Positions 12,839 through 24,592 of a stretch of DNA of 64,000 bases are shown one piece after another (position 1 is the stretch's first letter; each line of letters opens with the position of its first letter). This DNA is from Circinella minor (lineage: Eukaryota; Mucoromycota; Mucoromycetes; Mucorales; Lichtheimiaceae), in assembly GCA_016758965.1 (NCBI GenBank), contig JAEPRB010000014.1, positions 293,404 to 357,403 on the forward strand. The letters are read 5' to 3'. A program made the position numbers and the translations under genes. The notes below the pieces were generated by a model. It saw only the letters and a list, made by a program, of their open reading frames with translations. It was not told the origin of the DNA and made no database searches.

Positions 12839-13377
12839 AATTCTGAATGATGAACCTTTCTCTTTAAAATTTACATGTATTCAAAAAAAAAAAAGACATG
12901 TCTTATAATTAGTATCTAGTACATATATGAATTATATTTAAAAAATAAAATAAAAAGAAGATCAACCATAAATGGCGCATCGGTCGTCATGGAAAGCAAA
13001 AGCATATACACTATCTTTTCGATCACTGGGATTCTTCTTCTTGTAACATGCACAGATTCAAACAGACAATAAGTTTACTCTTACTAATTGATTTAAAAGA
13101 ATAGGTTCGAGTTTCATCAAACACTATTTATAATGTGTCAAAGTACAAACTAAACAAGTGATCTGGAAACTTTATCCATTAGAATTAGTCTATCTTAAGC
13201 TTTAGTAACTTCACATGCCGATTTAATTTTGCGACCCACGAAACCCACTGGGAATTTCTGAGTTTGGACTCTGTGAAAAGGAGAAAGAGGGATTTTGCTA
13301 GCCAATGCTCGATTGACAAGAGTTTCTGTTTTTTCTTCGTTTCTCTTCACTTATACACCCTATTATACATATATGCA
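12839..13377. other. Intergenic between POL3 and the CUE gene
   Basis: AT-rich with A-runs near 12881-12894. No coding or RNA gene signal was seen. It must hold the POL3 3' end and the CUE gene promoter. Confidence 0.5.
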
Positions 13378-14544
13378 ATGAATGATAGCGTGTCAATACT
13401 AGTCGCTGTATTTTTAATTCTAGTTGCACTTCGCTGGATGCTAGGTACTTTTTTTATTGCTAATTTACCCGCTATTTGTCACAAAATTGCAATAGTAGGA
13501 AAAAAAAAACGTAAACGGACAAGCCCGAAAACTTAAATATTCACTTAATACTTTAATCAATAGGAGGTTCTCAACAACTCCCTGGACAGCAGCCTGGTCA
13601 ACGTCGAGCACCAGCAAGGAGACCTCAACATCGCGCAACACCACAGATGGTAAAGAAAACATACTTTGGTGTTTTTCTTTAAATTTGTTAACTTACATTA
13701 TCCTCATGAACACGCTTTATCTCTTGTCCTTTATATTTTTAATTAGGTTGAGATGGTCCGTAACGTATTCCCAAATATACCAGTTGCTGCCATTGTTGCT
13801 GATCTTCAACGTACAGGCTCAGTAGAAACCACAATAGATAATGCTCTTCGCGACGGTGGTTTACCTTTGGTAAGAAAAGGAATTAGATAGTATCAGTGGA
13901 GGTAAACAAAAGGACGGATCAATATAGATGGTTAATATGATATAATGTATATTTTTTCTCTTTCTTACTAGCCTCCTCCAGTGACTCCTCCAAGCCCACC
14001 ATCAAATTCAAATGGATCATCAAGTTCATCAGGTGCACAAAAGCCATCAAATTATACGAATTTAATGAATCGATACAAAATCGATGCAGAGACTAAAGAT
14101 AGCAGTAGTGAACCTGAAGAACCAGCAAAAATATGGGAGAATAGTCCGGATAAACGTCAAGAGACATTACGAAAGCGCAAAGAATTTATGGTCTTACAGG
14201 CTAGGAGGTATGTTTTTATTGTATTTTTTCAACTGGGAAGAGGAATTGTTCAAAATCAGGGATATTGGTGAATTGTATATGACATTCGATATATTGATAT
14301 TATTTTGCTATATACAAACGAACCCAGGAAAATGTTGGAAAAACAACAACAAAAAGTAAAAGAAGCAGAACCAGTAGCAACATCAAGTAGTTCGTCAGTG
14401 GTTCCTGATATTGGAAAAGTAGAAGAGGAAATGGAAGAGGCTGGATATGATGAGATGTCAGTAGAGCAGTTGAACTCTCTTTCTCCTGAGGAGAGACGTC
14501 GTCACCTGTTGGAAGCTGTTGAACGAAGGGCACCCGGACAATAA
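13378..14544 (+). CDS. CUE1: Cue1-like ER membrane CUE-domain protein
   Basis: Five exons (13378-13444, 13564-13649, 13747-13869, 13972-14207, 14328-14544) give 242 aa. The N-terminus is one hydrophobic segment (SILVAVFLILVALRWML, residues 5-21), then a basic Arg/Gln/Pro linker. A CUE ubiquitin-binding domain follows at about residues 52-95, with VRNVFPNIP matching the MFP-type core and a dileucine-like end. A Ser/Pro-rich linker and a charged helical C-terminus (SVEQLNSLSPEERRRHLLEA) come last. In yeast, Cue1 anchors the E2 Ubc7 at the ER for ERAD through a C-terminal Ubc7-binding helix; the tail here could play that part (inference). The start is chosen because it places the membrane segment at the extreme N-terminus. 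Other small CUE proteins remain possible. Confidence 0.75.
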
Positions 14545-15722
14545 AATAAAATAAAACAAATATTATTATTAATAATAATCATAATATCTTCTATATAATA
14601 TAACAAGCTTAATATAATAAATTTAGTGGGATCTGATCTACACCAAAACATACACATGAACACGAGTATTATTTCTATTCATTTACAGGTATATACTATT
14701 TATTAGAAGATAAAGTGTTTCAATTGTTTCTGATACACGATGCATAAATGATAATGAAAACATATTGGTCAAGGAAAGCTAGCACTGACGGTAGATCAAA
14801 TTTATGAAACAGCTAATCTAACAATCCTGTCAGTTTATCCATCGAAAAAGAATTCACCAAAGCGCTAGCTAAACTCACATCCATATATACTTTATAACTT
14901 TATATGTACCCTAAGCCTAAAAATTTGCTAGTCACTAATGTACTATACATCCTACTTTACATTTTTTGATAGATGAAAAAAATGCTGCTATTTCATTTTC
15001 GTCTATAAAATTCTACGCTATGTATCTATTTATTGATGCTGTTTTTTTTAAAAAAAAAAATATACTTGTAAAATATCATAATAATAAAACTGTCGGTATC
15101 TTGGTCTATAGAAGCAAAAAAAAAAATGTATACGTCAGGCTACAAAAACGATGACACCTCCAATACAACCATTTGATTTTATATGCATATATAACGAAAG
15201 TATTATTATTTAGTTTTGATGCAATACTTATAATCAGTTCTGTCACTCGTATCAAATCTTTCTAGTTTGAGTTTGCACTTCGTTATCTAAACAATAAGCA
15301 GTTCTTTTTATTTTTTTTATTTAATCTACGTATTGCTTCATTCTTGCTCATAATATATATATATATATATTAACTTTATGAAATTGATATGATATCTTCG
15401 ATTAAATCACATTAAATATTGTTACTAATTAAAAAGGTGCTGTGAAGTGAATATGCTAATATGTTAATAACTTTCATACATAACGTGTTTCTCTTTTTCA
15501 GACATTATAACTATATTATTCAAAGTGATTATAAACGACTGATAGTTGTTATTTTATTCTATACGTAAGGTTATACATATTTTTACTATAGTTTAAAAAG
15601 AAATTTATGAAGATAACAGTTTTATTGATACAGGAGCCATATATGTAATTATAACATTATTTTGTTGTTTACATCAATACGTAATAGCTAAAATGAGAGA
15701 ATGATGGTTTTGTTAATTATTA
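14545..15722. other. Convergent intergenic region, no gene seen
   Basis: AT-rich 3' flank between the CUE gene (+) and the secreted-protein array (-). Open frames such as 14966-15154 are A/T-run artefacts. An AT dinucleotide run lies near 15353-15370. Confidence 0.5.
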
Positions 15723-16382
15723 CTAATACGGGTTATGTTCAGCATCATAGCTTTTATATGAAAAAGAATCGTATGTTCCCGTAACAACGACATATCCTCC
15801 GGCAGGACATAAAAGCATATGCGTATTTTCAAGTTCCCTTTTACCATCTTTTAAAGGTGCTACCTGGAAATATATCATGTGAAAAATTAGAGAGCAATGT
15901 AAATATAAAGTGGGCTAGCAATATCAATAATCCATTATTTTGATGAAGCAGTCGATTTTTTATTAAAGGTGAAGGATCTTTGTCAACTTACAGTTAATAA
16001 CACTAGGTTGTTTTTATCTCCTTTTTTTTTATTACAATCACGATTATCATAAGGACAACATTCACTTGTGTTTGGAGGCATTCTATCATGATGAAAACGA
16101 CGACTTTTTATATTATGTTTAAGCAAAATATTGTTAAGAATTAGTAAAAATCATAAAATAAAATGGTATACAAATGCTTGTCAACAATATGGTGTGTGAT
16201 GTTAAAATAATAATAATAACTTACCTGTAATTTTGAGCGAGGAAAATTTGGCCTGCATTTTGATGGACATATAGCTGGGTATCACCTTCCATTTTATTAT
16301 AAATACAGTAAGAATGAACACGATAATAAGGTAGAATATATAAAATAATTAGGATGAAGAGTAGTAATAATTTACAAATCAT
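15723..16382 (-). CDS. Small secreted cysteine protein, array copy A
   Basis: Three exons (16382-16225, 16103-15992, 15863-15723; 158, 112 and 141 nt) give 136 aa. A signal peptide is evident (MICKLLLLFILIILYILPYY, then VHS before the mature part). The mature part keeps the family anchors SYCIYNKM, QLYVHQ.AGQ, RRFHH, ECCPYDNRDCN and CPAGGYVVVTGTYDSF, and ends YDAEHNPY. Five Cys lie at conserved places. Function is unknown; I recognise the layout only as an uncharacterised secreted fungal family. Introns sit at the same places and phases as in copies B and C, so the three arose by duplication. The start codon gives the signal peptide and the same 158-nt first exon in all copies. Confidence 0.82.
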
Positions 16383-17592
16383 CTTAGATAATAGTCGCAA
16401 GAAGTTTGATATTACACCAGTTACTAGAATAAAACAATAGAAAAAGAGCAGCCAAGAATTATTTTTTATATTTATAAGTAGTATTTATTTATTTTGTTTG
16501 ACAAGATTGTTTCTGAGGAAAAGACGATAGTGCATGAGATAATAGATGATGGGATCAATTGTTTAATAGTTTACATAACAAAGAGACGAATTAAATTACT
16601 TTATTTAAAAAGCTCGTCGTTACGTAAATATTACATTGATTGTATTTGATATAGATGACAAAGGCTCGGGAACTGTGTAATGAAGTATTCAATATATATA
16701 GTTCTAAACAATATAATACAGAAGATAATAAATCAATGAGGAGTCTCTACAATCACTTCCTCTTTTATTTACGTAATCAAAATATAATGTTATGTTCACA
16801 CTAAATGCTAATTCAACATAACATGTTACAGTCAATATTAATTTCAATATAAGCATTTTTAGAAAAACGTTTATCTGAATGACTAAAATGAAAGATAGAT
16901 TATATCATGAAAACAAGAGAACGTTGTGTCAAGCCAGTCAATAATTCAGAACTAGATACTTTCTCTCGTGACATTTGACGACGAATATACATTCTATTAA
17001 AGACAAAGACAACAACTCTAATCAAAATAAAATCAAAACAAAGATACAACAATGAAAAAATTCTGTTAATGAATAATGATAATTATGCCCTATATTGTAG
17101 ATCATAATAAAACGTAATTGTTGGGACTTACTTTAAATCAACAAACTATTCATTGATATATATATATATATATATTGTATCATTATATAAATAAATCTTA
17201 TACATAATATATGCTCACTACAGTATTTTTATTTTAAGATAGTTTATTACGTACGTATATAATTTTTAAAAAAAATGCTTTTGCATTATCAAATGTCATT
17301 TTGTGACATACTCATTTTCTTTCCAAAATTTGTTTGTTTCTAAGTTTATAAAGTTTTTATGCGTGGAATTTTTTTAAGACACAAACAACATATCAAATCA
17401 GGAGTAATTTTTCAAACGTAATATTCTTTTCTTATATGAAAGTTTTTATTTATTTCTTTATGTAAATAAATTCTATAACAAAATGTATTTATTTTTATTT
17501 AGAAGTGTTTTAAATTATGTTTACGTAACTATGTTTCTTATTTGCAGTAACAATGAGACAATGGGTTTAAATTCATTTTGAATGGTTTCTTG
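16383..17592. other. Upstream region of copy A
   Basis: AT-rich spacer without a gene. A TATAAATA-type box lies on the minus strand near 16470-16480. A block at about 16531-16592 resembles the region upstream of copy C, and TTACATTGATTGT is found at 16631-16643. An AT dinucleotide run is at 17157-17175. Confidence 0.5.
16631..16643. promoter_or_regulatory. Shared 13-mer upstream of secreted gene A
   Basis: TTACATTGATTGT, 249 bp before the copy A start. The identical 13-mer stands at a similar distance before copies B and C. Confidence 0.5.
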
Positions 17593-18179
17593 TTAAGAAA
17601 GTTGATGATCGGCATTATAAACAAAATAATGTAATTGATCATAAGTACCCTCTACTATGATATAACCACCAGCAGTACATTGAATTCGATGTTTCAAATC
17701 TTGGTTTTTTCGTCCGTCTTGTGGATAATTTATCTATAAATTATATAACAAATAATTTATTATACAAATAATATAAGGAATACTCAAAGTCAAAAATAAT
17801 ATAAGATCCTGAATCTTTTTGCTTTTTCAACTTACAACTATAGAAACGCCGTAATTTTTATTAGGTTTTTTACTACAGTCACCTACATTCCAAGGACAGC
17901 ATTCTTTTGAGCCTGGCGCCATATTATGATGAAAACGACGACTATTTTTATTATTTAATAGTAAATAAACATTATTCGTTTATATATTATATGATACCAA
18001 ATACTAATAATAATTTCTTACTCTTTCGCTAGAGCAAGGTTGTTTTGCCCACTATCTTGGTAAACAAATAATTCAGTATTATCACTCATTCGGTTATAAA
18101 CACAGTACGAATAAACAGAATAGCGAGGTAGAATGGTAAGAAAAGTCAGCATAAGAAATGTTAACAACGTGCGAATCAT
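17593..18179 (-). CDS. Small secreted cysteine protein, array copy B
   Basis: Three exons (18179-18022, 17941-17836, 17733-17593; 158, 106 and 141 nt) give 134 aa. Signal peptide MIRTLLTFLMLTFLTILP is followed by SVYSYCVYNRM. Anchors RRFHHNMAPGSKECCPWNVGDC and CTAGGYIIVEGTYD align with copies A and C. This is the most divergent copy: CPAGG is CTAGG, the C-terminal YDAEHN becomes YNADHQ, and the second Pro-Tyr is Pro-Trp. All frames are open and all splice sites good, so it appears intact. Function is unknown; divergence of the surface with the Cys kept would fit a family under diversifying pressure (inference). Confidence 0.82.
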
Positions 18180-18969
18180 GGTGTTTGCTATAGAACTTAT
18201 AAAATGTATATCAGTTGCGTGGTGGTGTCCTGTTTATTGGGTGGGAAATAAAATCAATGATATTTATATACGTTGAACAAGCTTTTTAATTTTTATATTG
18301 GTCTTTTTCCTTGCGGATATATAATATCTGATAATAGATAAAGCATTTAGGAGGTAAGGGATGAAGCTGTTTTATTATTTAATAGAAAATCATATTGAAC
18401 TTTGAACAACGAAATTTGAGACTAAGTATAAAATATAGTAATTTTATTTTTATTTTACATTGATTGTGTAAAACATATTGTCATCACTACAAGTAAAGTA
18501 AAGCTTACATGTTTAATATGGATAATTCTTTTATTTCATTCATCTACTGTATTTACTAAAAATGATATTCATTACATGGGTACATTTAATATGATATTGA
18601 AAAATTATGGAAATACGTAATATTACTACGTACATCCGATTTCTAAATTCTTTGTTACTCATTGGCAACAGATTTTATAAAGTTTTTTTACACGTTGTTT
18701 CATCCAAAAGTATTAAATGAATACGTACGTATTCAAGAAAAGATTTAGTTACATTTTGTATTTCACTACGAAAAATCACAACAAAACTCACCACTATTTT
18801 CTACATTGAGAAACACAGAGTATTAAAAAAAGCATTTTATTTATTTATTACGTATGAACAAGTACCATTTAAATTACAATATGGGCTTTATTATTTAATA
18901 TAATTTTAGTTACGTAATAAGAAGAACCAGCTTGTTGTCACAAGTACTTTATTATTATTAATTAATAAA
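18180..18969. other. Upstream region of copy B
   Basis: AT-rich spacer with TATAAATA on the minus strand near 18265 and the 13-mer TTACATTGATTGT at 18455-18467. No gene was seen. Confidence 0.5.
18455..18467. promoter_or_regulatory. Shared 13-mer upstream of secreted gene B
   Basis: TTACATTGATTGT, 276 bp before the copy B start, identical to those before A and C. Confidence 0.5.
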
Positions 18970-19636
18970 TTAAAATATGTTATGTTCAGCATCATAAGTT
19001 TTATGCGAAAATGAATCAAATGTTCCCGTAAAAACGATATATCCTCCAGCAGGGCACGCGAGCATAAATCTTTTATTATTTCGATACTCTCCAGTCCTTA
19101 TAGGATCAACCTGTAAATATATTATAGAAAAGAAGACGGGAAAAAAAATAATGAAAAGTAGAGTGGATTTTTATTAATAACAATAAAAAAAATACAAAAG
19201 ACAAGCACTCTTAATAGAACTAAAGAGTCTTTGTTGTCAACTTACCATCATTGTCACGATATGGTTTTTATCTTTATTATTTTCATTACAGTCACGGTTG
19301 CTGTATGGGCAGCATCGACTTTCATTTGCTGGTATGTAATGATTAAATCGACGTCTTTTTGTAATATATTTAAGTGAATTATTATTAAAATTGGGTAACA
19401 ATAAAATAAAATAAAGTAATTTTCCAGTATGTTCAATAGCTGCTAAATGTTATATAAATAATAGTAATACTAACTTACTTTTCAGTTTGAGCACCACTGA
19501 TTTGGCCAGCTTCTTGATGCACGTATAACTGAGTCCCATCTTCCATTTTATTATAAACACAGTAAGAAAAAACAGAATGAGGGGGTAAGATAGCCAAGAT
19601 AGTTAAAATAAAAACGAAAAATAATTTAGGATTCAT
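18970..19636 (-). CDS. Small secreted cysteine protein, array copy C
   Basis: Three exons (19636-19479, 19354-19246, 19110-18970; 158, 109 and 141 nt) give 135 aa. Signal peptide MNPKLFFVFILTILAILPP is followed by SVFSYCVYNKMEDGTQLYVHQ. RRFNHYIPANESRCCPYSNRDCN and CPAGGYIVFTGTFDSF match the family, and the protein ends YDAEHNIF. It is closer to copy A than to B. An in-frame ATG 45 nt upstream (19681) would bury the signal peptide, so the 19636 start is preferred; this also gives the 158-nt first exon shared by all three. Function is unknown. Confidence 0.82.
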
Positions 19637-21372
19637 GTTTAATAAATTAGTGTTTGCCAGATGAAGCTGATATGATACCAAAGCAATGACTCATATACAA
19701 CGACAAAGGTGACCAAGTTTTGGCTAATATATATACTATTTTGATAAAACTGTCGTCTATGAAAAAAGAAAGGGGGGGGGAGGAGTGACAATGCACGATG
19801 CAATAAGGAGCATCGACTCGATCATTTTTTACACAACAAAGAAACAGAAAACTATTAATTTTTTTACATTGATTGTTTTGTTTGACGTATCATTTTTCTT
19901 TTCATAATTACTGAGATAAGTTCTAGAAAGCTGTATTGATCGTGATTCGTTGCAGTTATTGTTGTTATCGTAAAATTTGGTTCAAAATACATATTCTTAT
20001 TATTGAAGAAAGGAAAAAACTAGCGGCATATAAAGGCTAACGAAAATGAATAAATTACGAAATATGGTAGTTTTGTTTTTTCAAGCAAAAGTATTTAATA
20101 CATAATTGAAAAATAATACATGTTTTTGAATTGATATTAATATATAACCCATACATTTGATTGAAAAAAACGACTCCTTTACAAGAATTAGCAGGATAGA
20201 AGAAAGTATGTTAGGAAGTATTACTGTAATTAAATTACATAATCATTGGCTTGTTTTCTTCAAAGGGTCTAGAGAGATCAATTGTCAGTCTTATACTGTT
20301 GTTATTAAATAATGAAAACTCATTCATTTGAGTCAGTATATATACGACACGCATAATCTCTTTATTTAAACATTAATCTTCAACTGCTATGTACTTTATA
20401 TTATAATTACACGTCATTATTAGCCTCGTTTTCAACCAGGATTCGTATGTAGGATTGAGAAAGGGAGAATAGCATGGGTGCATTATACGTTACCAAATAG
20501 TGATTCATTCATATAGGAGACTAGTATTTATACAAAAAATTCCACACATATCTAGATAGCTCAATATATTTTAACCTGATGACAGTCATTTTATAGTCTG
20601 TGCGGTGATATGCATTATATTATCCCATTCAAAGGGTCAACTAAAATATACATAAAACAAAATTGTACTTGAATTTCATTAAAAAAGTTATTTTTACAAA
20701 GAAAAATGAAGGGAGGCAAAAAAAAAAAGGCTTTTCACAAAGTGAGAATAATCGAGGGATGGTGGTTACAAAGGAAGGTATTTTTGAAAGATTGTTATAA
20801 TAACGAGTTTTATTATGAAGGAAAATGGTGTACAATAAGAAATCTTGCCATGATGAAATACTGTTACGTCCCGTTCGGATCGTAATTAATAAAATAAAAA
20901 GAAAATATAAGAAATTCCGAGTAAAAGACTCAAGGAATAAGGAAAGTTATATCAATACGTAACTTAATCAATAAAAAGAAAAATAAATAAAAGGGCGGTT
21001 TTTATAACCAGCAAATTCAACCGATCAAATAGTCGGGAAAAGAGTTTATTTCAATAAAAATGAAAGAGAGTGAACTAATTGTTATCTTGTTTGAAAGGAA
21101 GAAACTATCCTTTTTATTGTACTGATTATTTGATTATCTAACTCCTTAATTCGAATCTTGTTCGAGGTGAAAGTGAATACAATTTCAGGTAAAATCGAAT
21201 CTTATTGGTTATGGTTAAACTTAGTTATTACCGCTTGTAAAACGGTTGATATTTATTTAGAATAATAATAATAATAATAATAATAAAGAGATGATAAGAA
21301 TAAATAAATAAAAAATATAAGGGATATATATAAAAAAAAAAACTAAGAGAAAAAGGGATGTAACAATATAAC
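19637..21372. other. Intergenic, no gene seen
   Basis: AT-rich, with a block at about 19790-19850 similar to that upstream of copy A, the 13-mer at 19864-19876, and a TAA-type microsatellite at about 21260-21288. The short open frames here are A/T artefacts. Confidence 0.5.
19864..19876. promoter_or_regulatory. Shared 13-mer upstream of secreted gene C
   Basis: TTACATTGATTGT, 228 bp before the copy C start, identical to those before A and B. Confidence 0.5.
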
Positions 21373-22945
21373 TTATAAGTTTTCAAAATCACTTTGTTCA
21401 GAATCTGATTTTTGAGGAACAATATGAGAGCTCATCGGCCCATCATCGTTAGACTGGATTAACTACGTGAGGCAAGGACGTGACCTTTTCCTTTTTTCGC
21501 TTCTGTTGAAAGCCGTCTTCATGTGCTTCTCGAATTTTTAAAAGCGTTTCAATGCTTTGGATCAACATCAATTGTTATTCCGGTTATATATACAGTATAT
21601 TAGCTTACTGCGTCCACATTCCATGTCAACAGCGTACTACAACACAGGAAACACGCAAACTACTTCGCCACTTGAACATCAATACCTCACGTATTTTAGA
21701 TATCTCTTTCCCAGGTAGGAACATTATTGGTCTACTAGTACACCACCACTACTTACCAGAAATCATATCAATTATGCAAATTGCCAAGATTCCCATTCTT
21801 AAAGATTCTGACCCGACTCACGCGGATAACCTTAAAGATTCCAAGTATAAAAAACGTTCCACTCCTGACGAGATACTATTTCCGAGCAATGTCATCGAAC
21901 TCGATGCCTGCACGCCATTGCAGCTCAACCTTTTACCTTGATTGGTAGAATAGCAAGCTTTTTCAATTCGCAGGGATGGATCAATAAAGCAGACTTTAAT
22001 CATGTCATGTCAAATCCTTGTCAACTGTAGCAAACACTCAAGGTCTAAATTCTATAGTACCAAGGCGCCGCCAGCCTTGAACCTACCGCACTAAAAAAAA
22101 CTAAGTGACTCTCGCTCTTTTATCTAACATAATAGTTTATCAATTCTTCCATTTAGCATAGATGCTATTAAACTTTTCCTAGTTATTATACCTGAAGCCT
22201 ATATTCTTCCTTTTATTTTTGTACTCCCTCTTCCATTTACTGTTGTTGCACTTATACCTTTTTCCTGCTGCCCCGCAAGTTTTTCAGTCCCCCCCTCTTT
22301 GTGAGCTGACGAGAGCAAGAAGCTGAATCAGCGTGTGCTCATTTAATTTCGTCTTTAATAAAATATACAATAATTTCAACGTATATTAGCTTAAAACACA
22401 TTTTAACTAAATATATATATATATAGGTTGTTCTTACCATCAACTTCCAACTTCCTTCCAAAAGATTATATAATTGCTCAACCTTTTTACTAAGTTTTTC
22501 GGTGCTGGGATTCTGATTTCCTTCGTCATTAGGTATACATCTTCTGATGTACCCATACACCCATCTGAATTGTATTTCCTGTATAGAATAATAAAACACT
22601 TCTTAGTATAACTTTGGTACTGAGATAAATATCTAAACTCACCATGGACATGTATGAAATGAAATTTCATTTCTTTGATATCTTCGTAACGTGCATACCG
22701 GTATTCTTGAGCTGTATTTCTAACCATCGACAATAAAGCAAACATAGCTTTATGATGATCAAAGCTTGCTTTTGCTTTTCTAGCTTCATCAAAAGCGTTC
22801 GATATCTCAAGTAGACAAAACTCAGCGTCATCCACGTCTGTAACCCGAAGTATTCCGTCAGCAAGATATGGTGCTGTTGATGTTGCAGCTCTGATATTCG
22901 CCATTGCCTTCAAAGGCGCCTCACCAGGAATGAAAGAAACCTTCA
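21373..22945 (-). pseudogene. Repeated-family gene, decayed copy 1, split by a retroelement
   Basis: The body at 22945-22438 encodes VSFIPGEAPLKAMANI, LADGILRVTDVDD, LLEISNAFDEARKAKASFDHHKAM and, after an intron, VYLMTKEIRIPAPK. The last exons at about 21560-21373 encode SIETLLKIREAHEDGF and an acidic end SDSEQSDFENL. Copy 2 (23930-26859) aligns throughout. Decay signs: 5' truncation (homology starts at VSFIPGE), a net 1-nt frame loss after the internal intron relative to copy 2, loss of the last acceptor (TAG in copy 2, CAA here), and a 773-bp insertion in the last intron. Function is unknown; the layout reminds me of high-copy uncharacterised genes of Mucorales (from memory, unverified). 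Confidence 0.6.
21595..22393 (+). mobile_element. 5'-truncated non-LTR-like retroelement with 13-bp TSD
   Basis: GTATATTAGCTTA occurs at 21595-21607 and exactly again at 22381-22393, flanking a 773-bp insert. The insert carries a + strand frame (to 21941) with RKLLRHLNINTSRILDISFPG and NIIGLLVHHHYLPEI, then DSDPTHADNLKDSKY, and after a frame break RIARFFNSQGWINKADFNHVMS. These resemble C-terminal parts of LINE-type polyproteins of mucoralean fungi (from memory, unverified). The insert ends with an AATAAA-containing AT-rich tail. Truncation at 5' plus a variable-length TSD is the signature of target-primed reverse transcription. It lies inside the last intron of decayed family copy 1. Confidence 0.7.
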
Positions 22946-23145
22946 AGAGAGCCAAAAAACGCAAGGCTTCGGATGAAGTTGAACCGTCATCAAAACGTGC
23001 CAAGGAGGTGAAAGAACAAGAAGAAAAATATGCTAGGAAAGCACCGAAAGGATCGAAAGACGCTTGGAAAACAGATTAAATTGATTCGTGAGCGTTTCCA
23101 ATTGATTGTGGAGCGTAATGACTGGGGTGATATTTGGTTATTTTA
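22930..23145 (+). pseudogene. Coiled-coil protein C-terminal fragment (relic)
   Basis: A + strand reading gives basic KRAKKRKASDEVEPSSKRAK and EVKEQEEKYARK. After a one-base frame change it gives KTLGKQIKLIRERFQ and LIVERNDWGDIWLF before a stop. It reads like the end of a helical, nuclear-type protein. I do not recognise the family. It abuts the truncated 5' end of family copy 1. Confidence 0.3.
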
Positions 23146-23354
23146 ATAAGAGTAGAAAATAAAAACAGACAAGGTGTGAAATCCTTTGAGACTTTGTTAT
23201 ATATCTTTAATAATAATTTTGAAAACTAGAATAAAGTTCTTTCTTTAAAATAATATTTACAACCTGTATTTATATGTTTTCTATTCTATGAGTTATGGGG
23301 CTTGGTTAATTGAATGATGTAAGGGATTGATATTAAAGTTACACAACATAAAAA

Positions 23355-23585
23355 ACAATGCCTGAATATTTGGATAGTGCTTTAAAATACTGCCTGAATT
23401 ATGCTTGATGTATATAAAACATATACTTTATTCAAGCACTATTTTAGAGCGTTATTCAAACATTATTCAGGCATCATTCAAGCATTAATTTAAGGCACTA
23501 TTCAGGCATTATTAAAGTATTATTCAAGCACTACGTAATTTAAAGCATTATTCAGGCATTATTCAAGCACTATTCAAGCATTAAA
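23355..23585. repeat. Short 11-bp tandem repeats with inverted copies
   Basis: About ten units of the form ATTCARGCAYT stand at about 23430-23585, some separated by short spacers. At 23355-23410 the complementary sequence (AATGCCTGAATA, TGCCTGAATTATGCTTGA) stands in reverse, so the region can fold back on itself. Confidence 0.65.
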
Positions 23586-24292
23586 AGAAAATGAATCGGC
23601 TCGAGGTTAAACACTATTCAGATCTTATTTAGTTGTGGCCAGTAACTCTTGAAGTTTGTCAACAATTTTTATGCTAACAATCCTCAACATTATGTAGTAA
23701 AAAAAATTTATACTTGGCTTGTTGCATTACATCCCATATTATGTAAATAGTTGAAATGAAAAAAGATAATATACGCTTCTATGCAAGACATAAATGTATT
23801 TTACAGTTGATGAGCATATTTACTATTTTTATTCCGTGAAGTGGAATAAAAAAAAGTATGATAAAAGGTATAGCTACAAAGAGCAAGAATGTTAATTTTG
23901 GGATTATAAAATACAATTTTCATATTCCACATCACTTCCTTCAAATTCTTCCTCTTCCGAGAAAATATACGGGCAGCTTATTGGGGCATCATCAGTAACT
24001 ATTGCTGCGTGCTTTTTTCCCCCATCTTTAAAATAACTGGATTAACCAGGACAGTCATTGGTAGCATTTTACCCTTCTTTCTTCTTCGTACGAGACCTTC
24101 TTCGTTCGCTTCTCGGATTTTCGAAAGAGACTGGATACTTTTCTTCAACATTAACTATTATTCGGGTAATTAGCTGCAAGCACATTTAATTGAAAACAAA
24201 AAATTAACTGTTCTTACCGTCAAGTTCCAGCTCCCCTCTAAGAAAACATGGCTCGGGTACCATAAGTGGGGCCGACAGATTTAATTGTTTTG

Positions 24293-24325
24293 AAAATTGG
24301 CCGAAGCGAAGCTGAGGCCAATTTT
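24293..24325. repeat. Perfect 10-bp inverted repeat, possible element end
   Basis: The arms are AAAATTGGCC (24293-24302) and GGCCAATTTT (24316-24325), with the 13-nt loop between. It lies near the right junction of the DNA inserted in family copy 2 and could be the end of a mobile element. Confidence 0.5.
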
Positions 24326-24414
24326 AAAAGACTTATTATATCAAAAATCTCCTATTATGTAGCTATATGGCGTTTTTTTATCAAAAAAAGAAGTGATATA
24401 TATAATATATGATA

Positions 24415-24523
<109 letters not shown>

Positions 24524-24592
24524 GTATGCAATATTAATGGTTGTATCGTATAAGTTTATATGTACCCGTTTGTTCATTTTGGAAAATTAGAT

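Noticed and set aside
23430..23585. Possible CRISPR-like array
   Set aside because: The units are 11 bp, spacers are irregular or absent, and the DNA is eukaryotic with introns.
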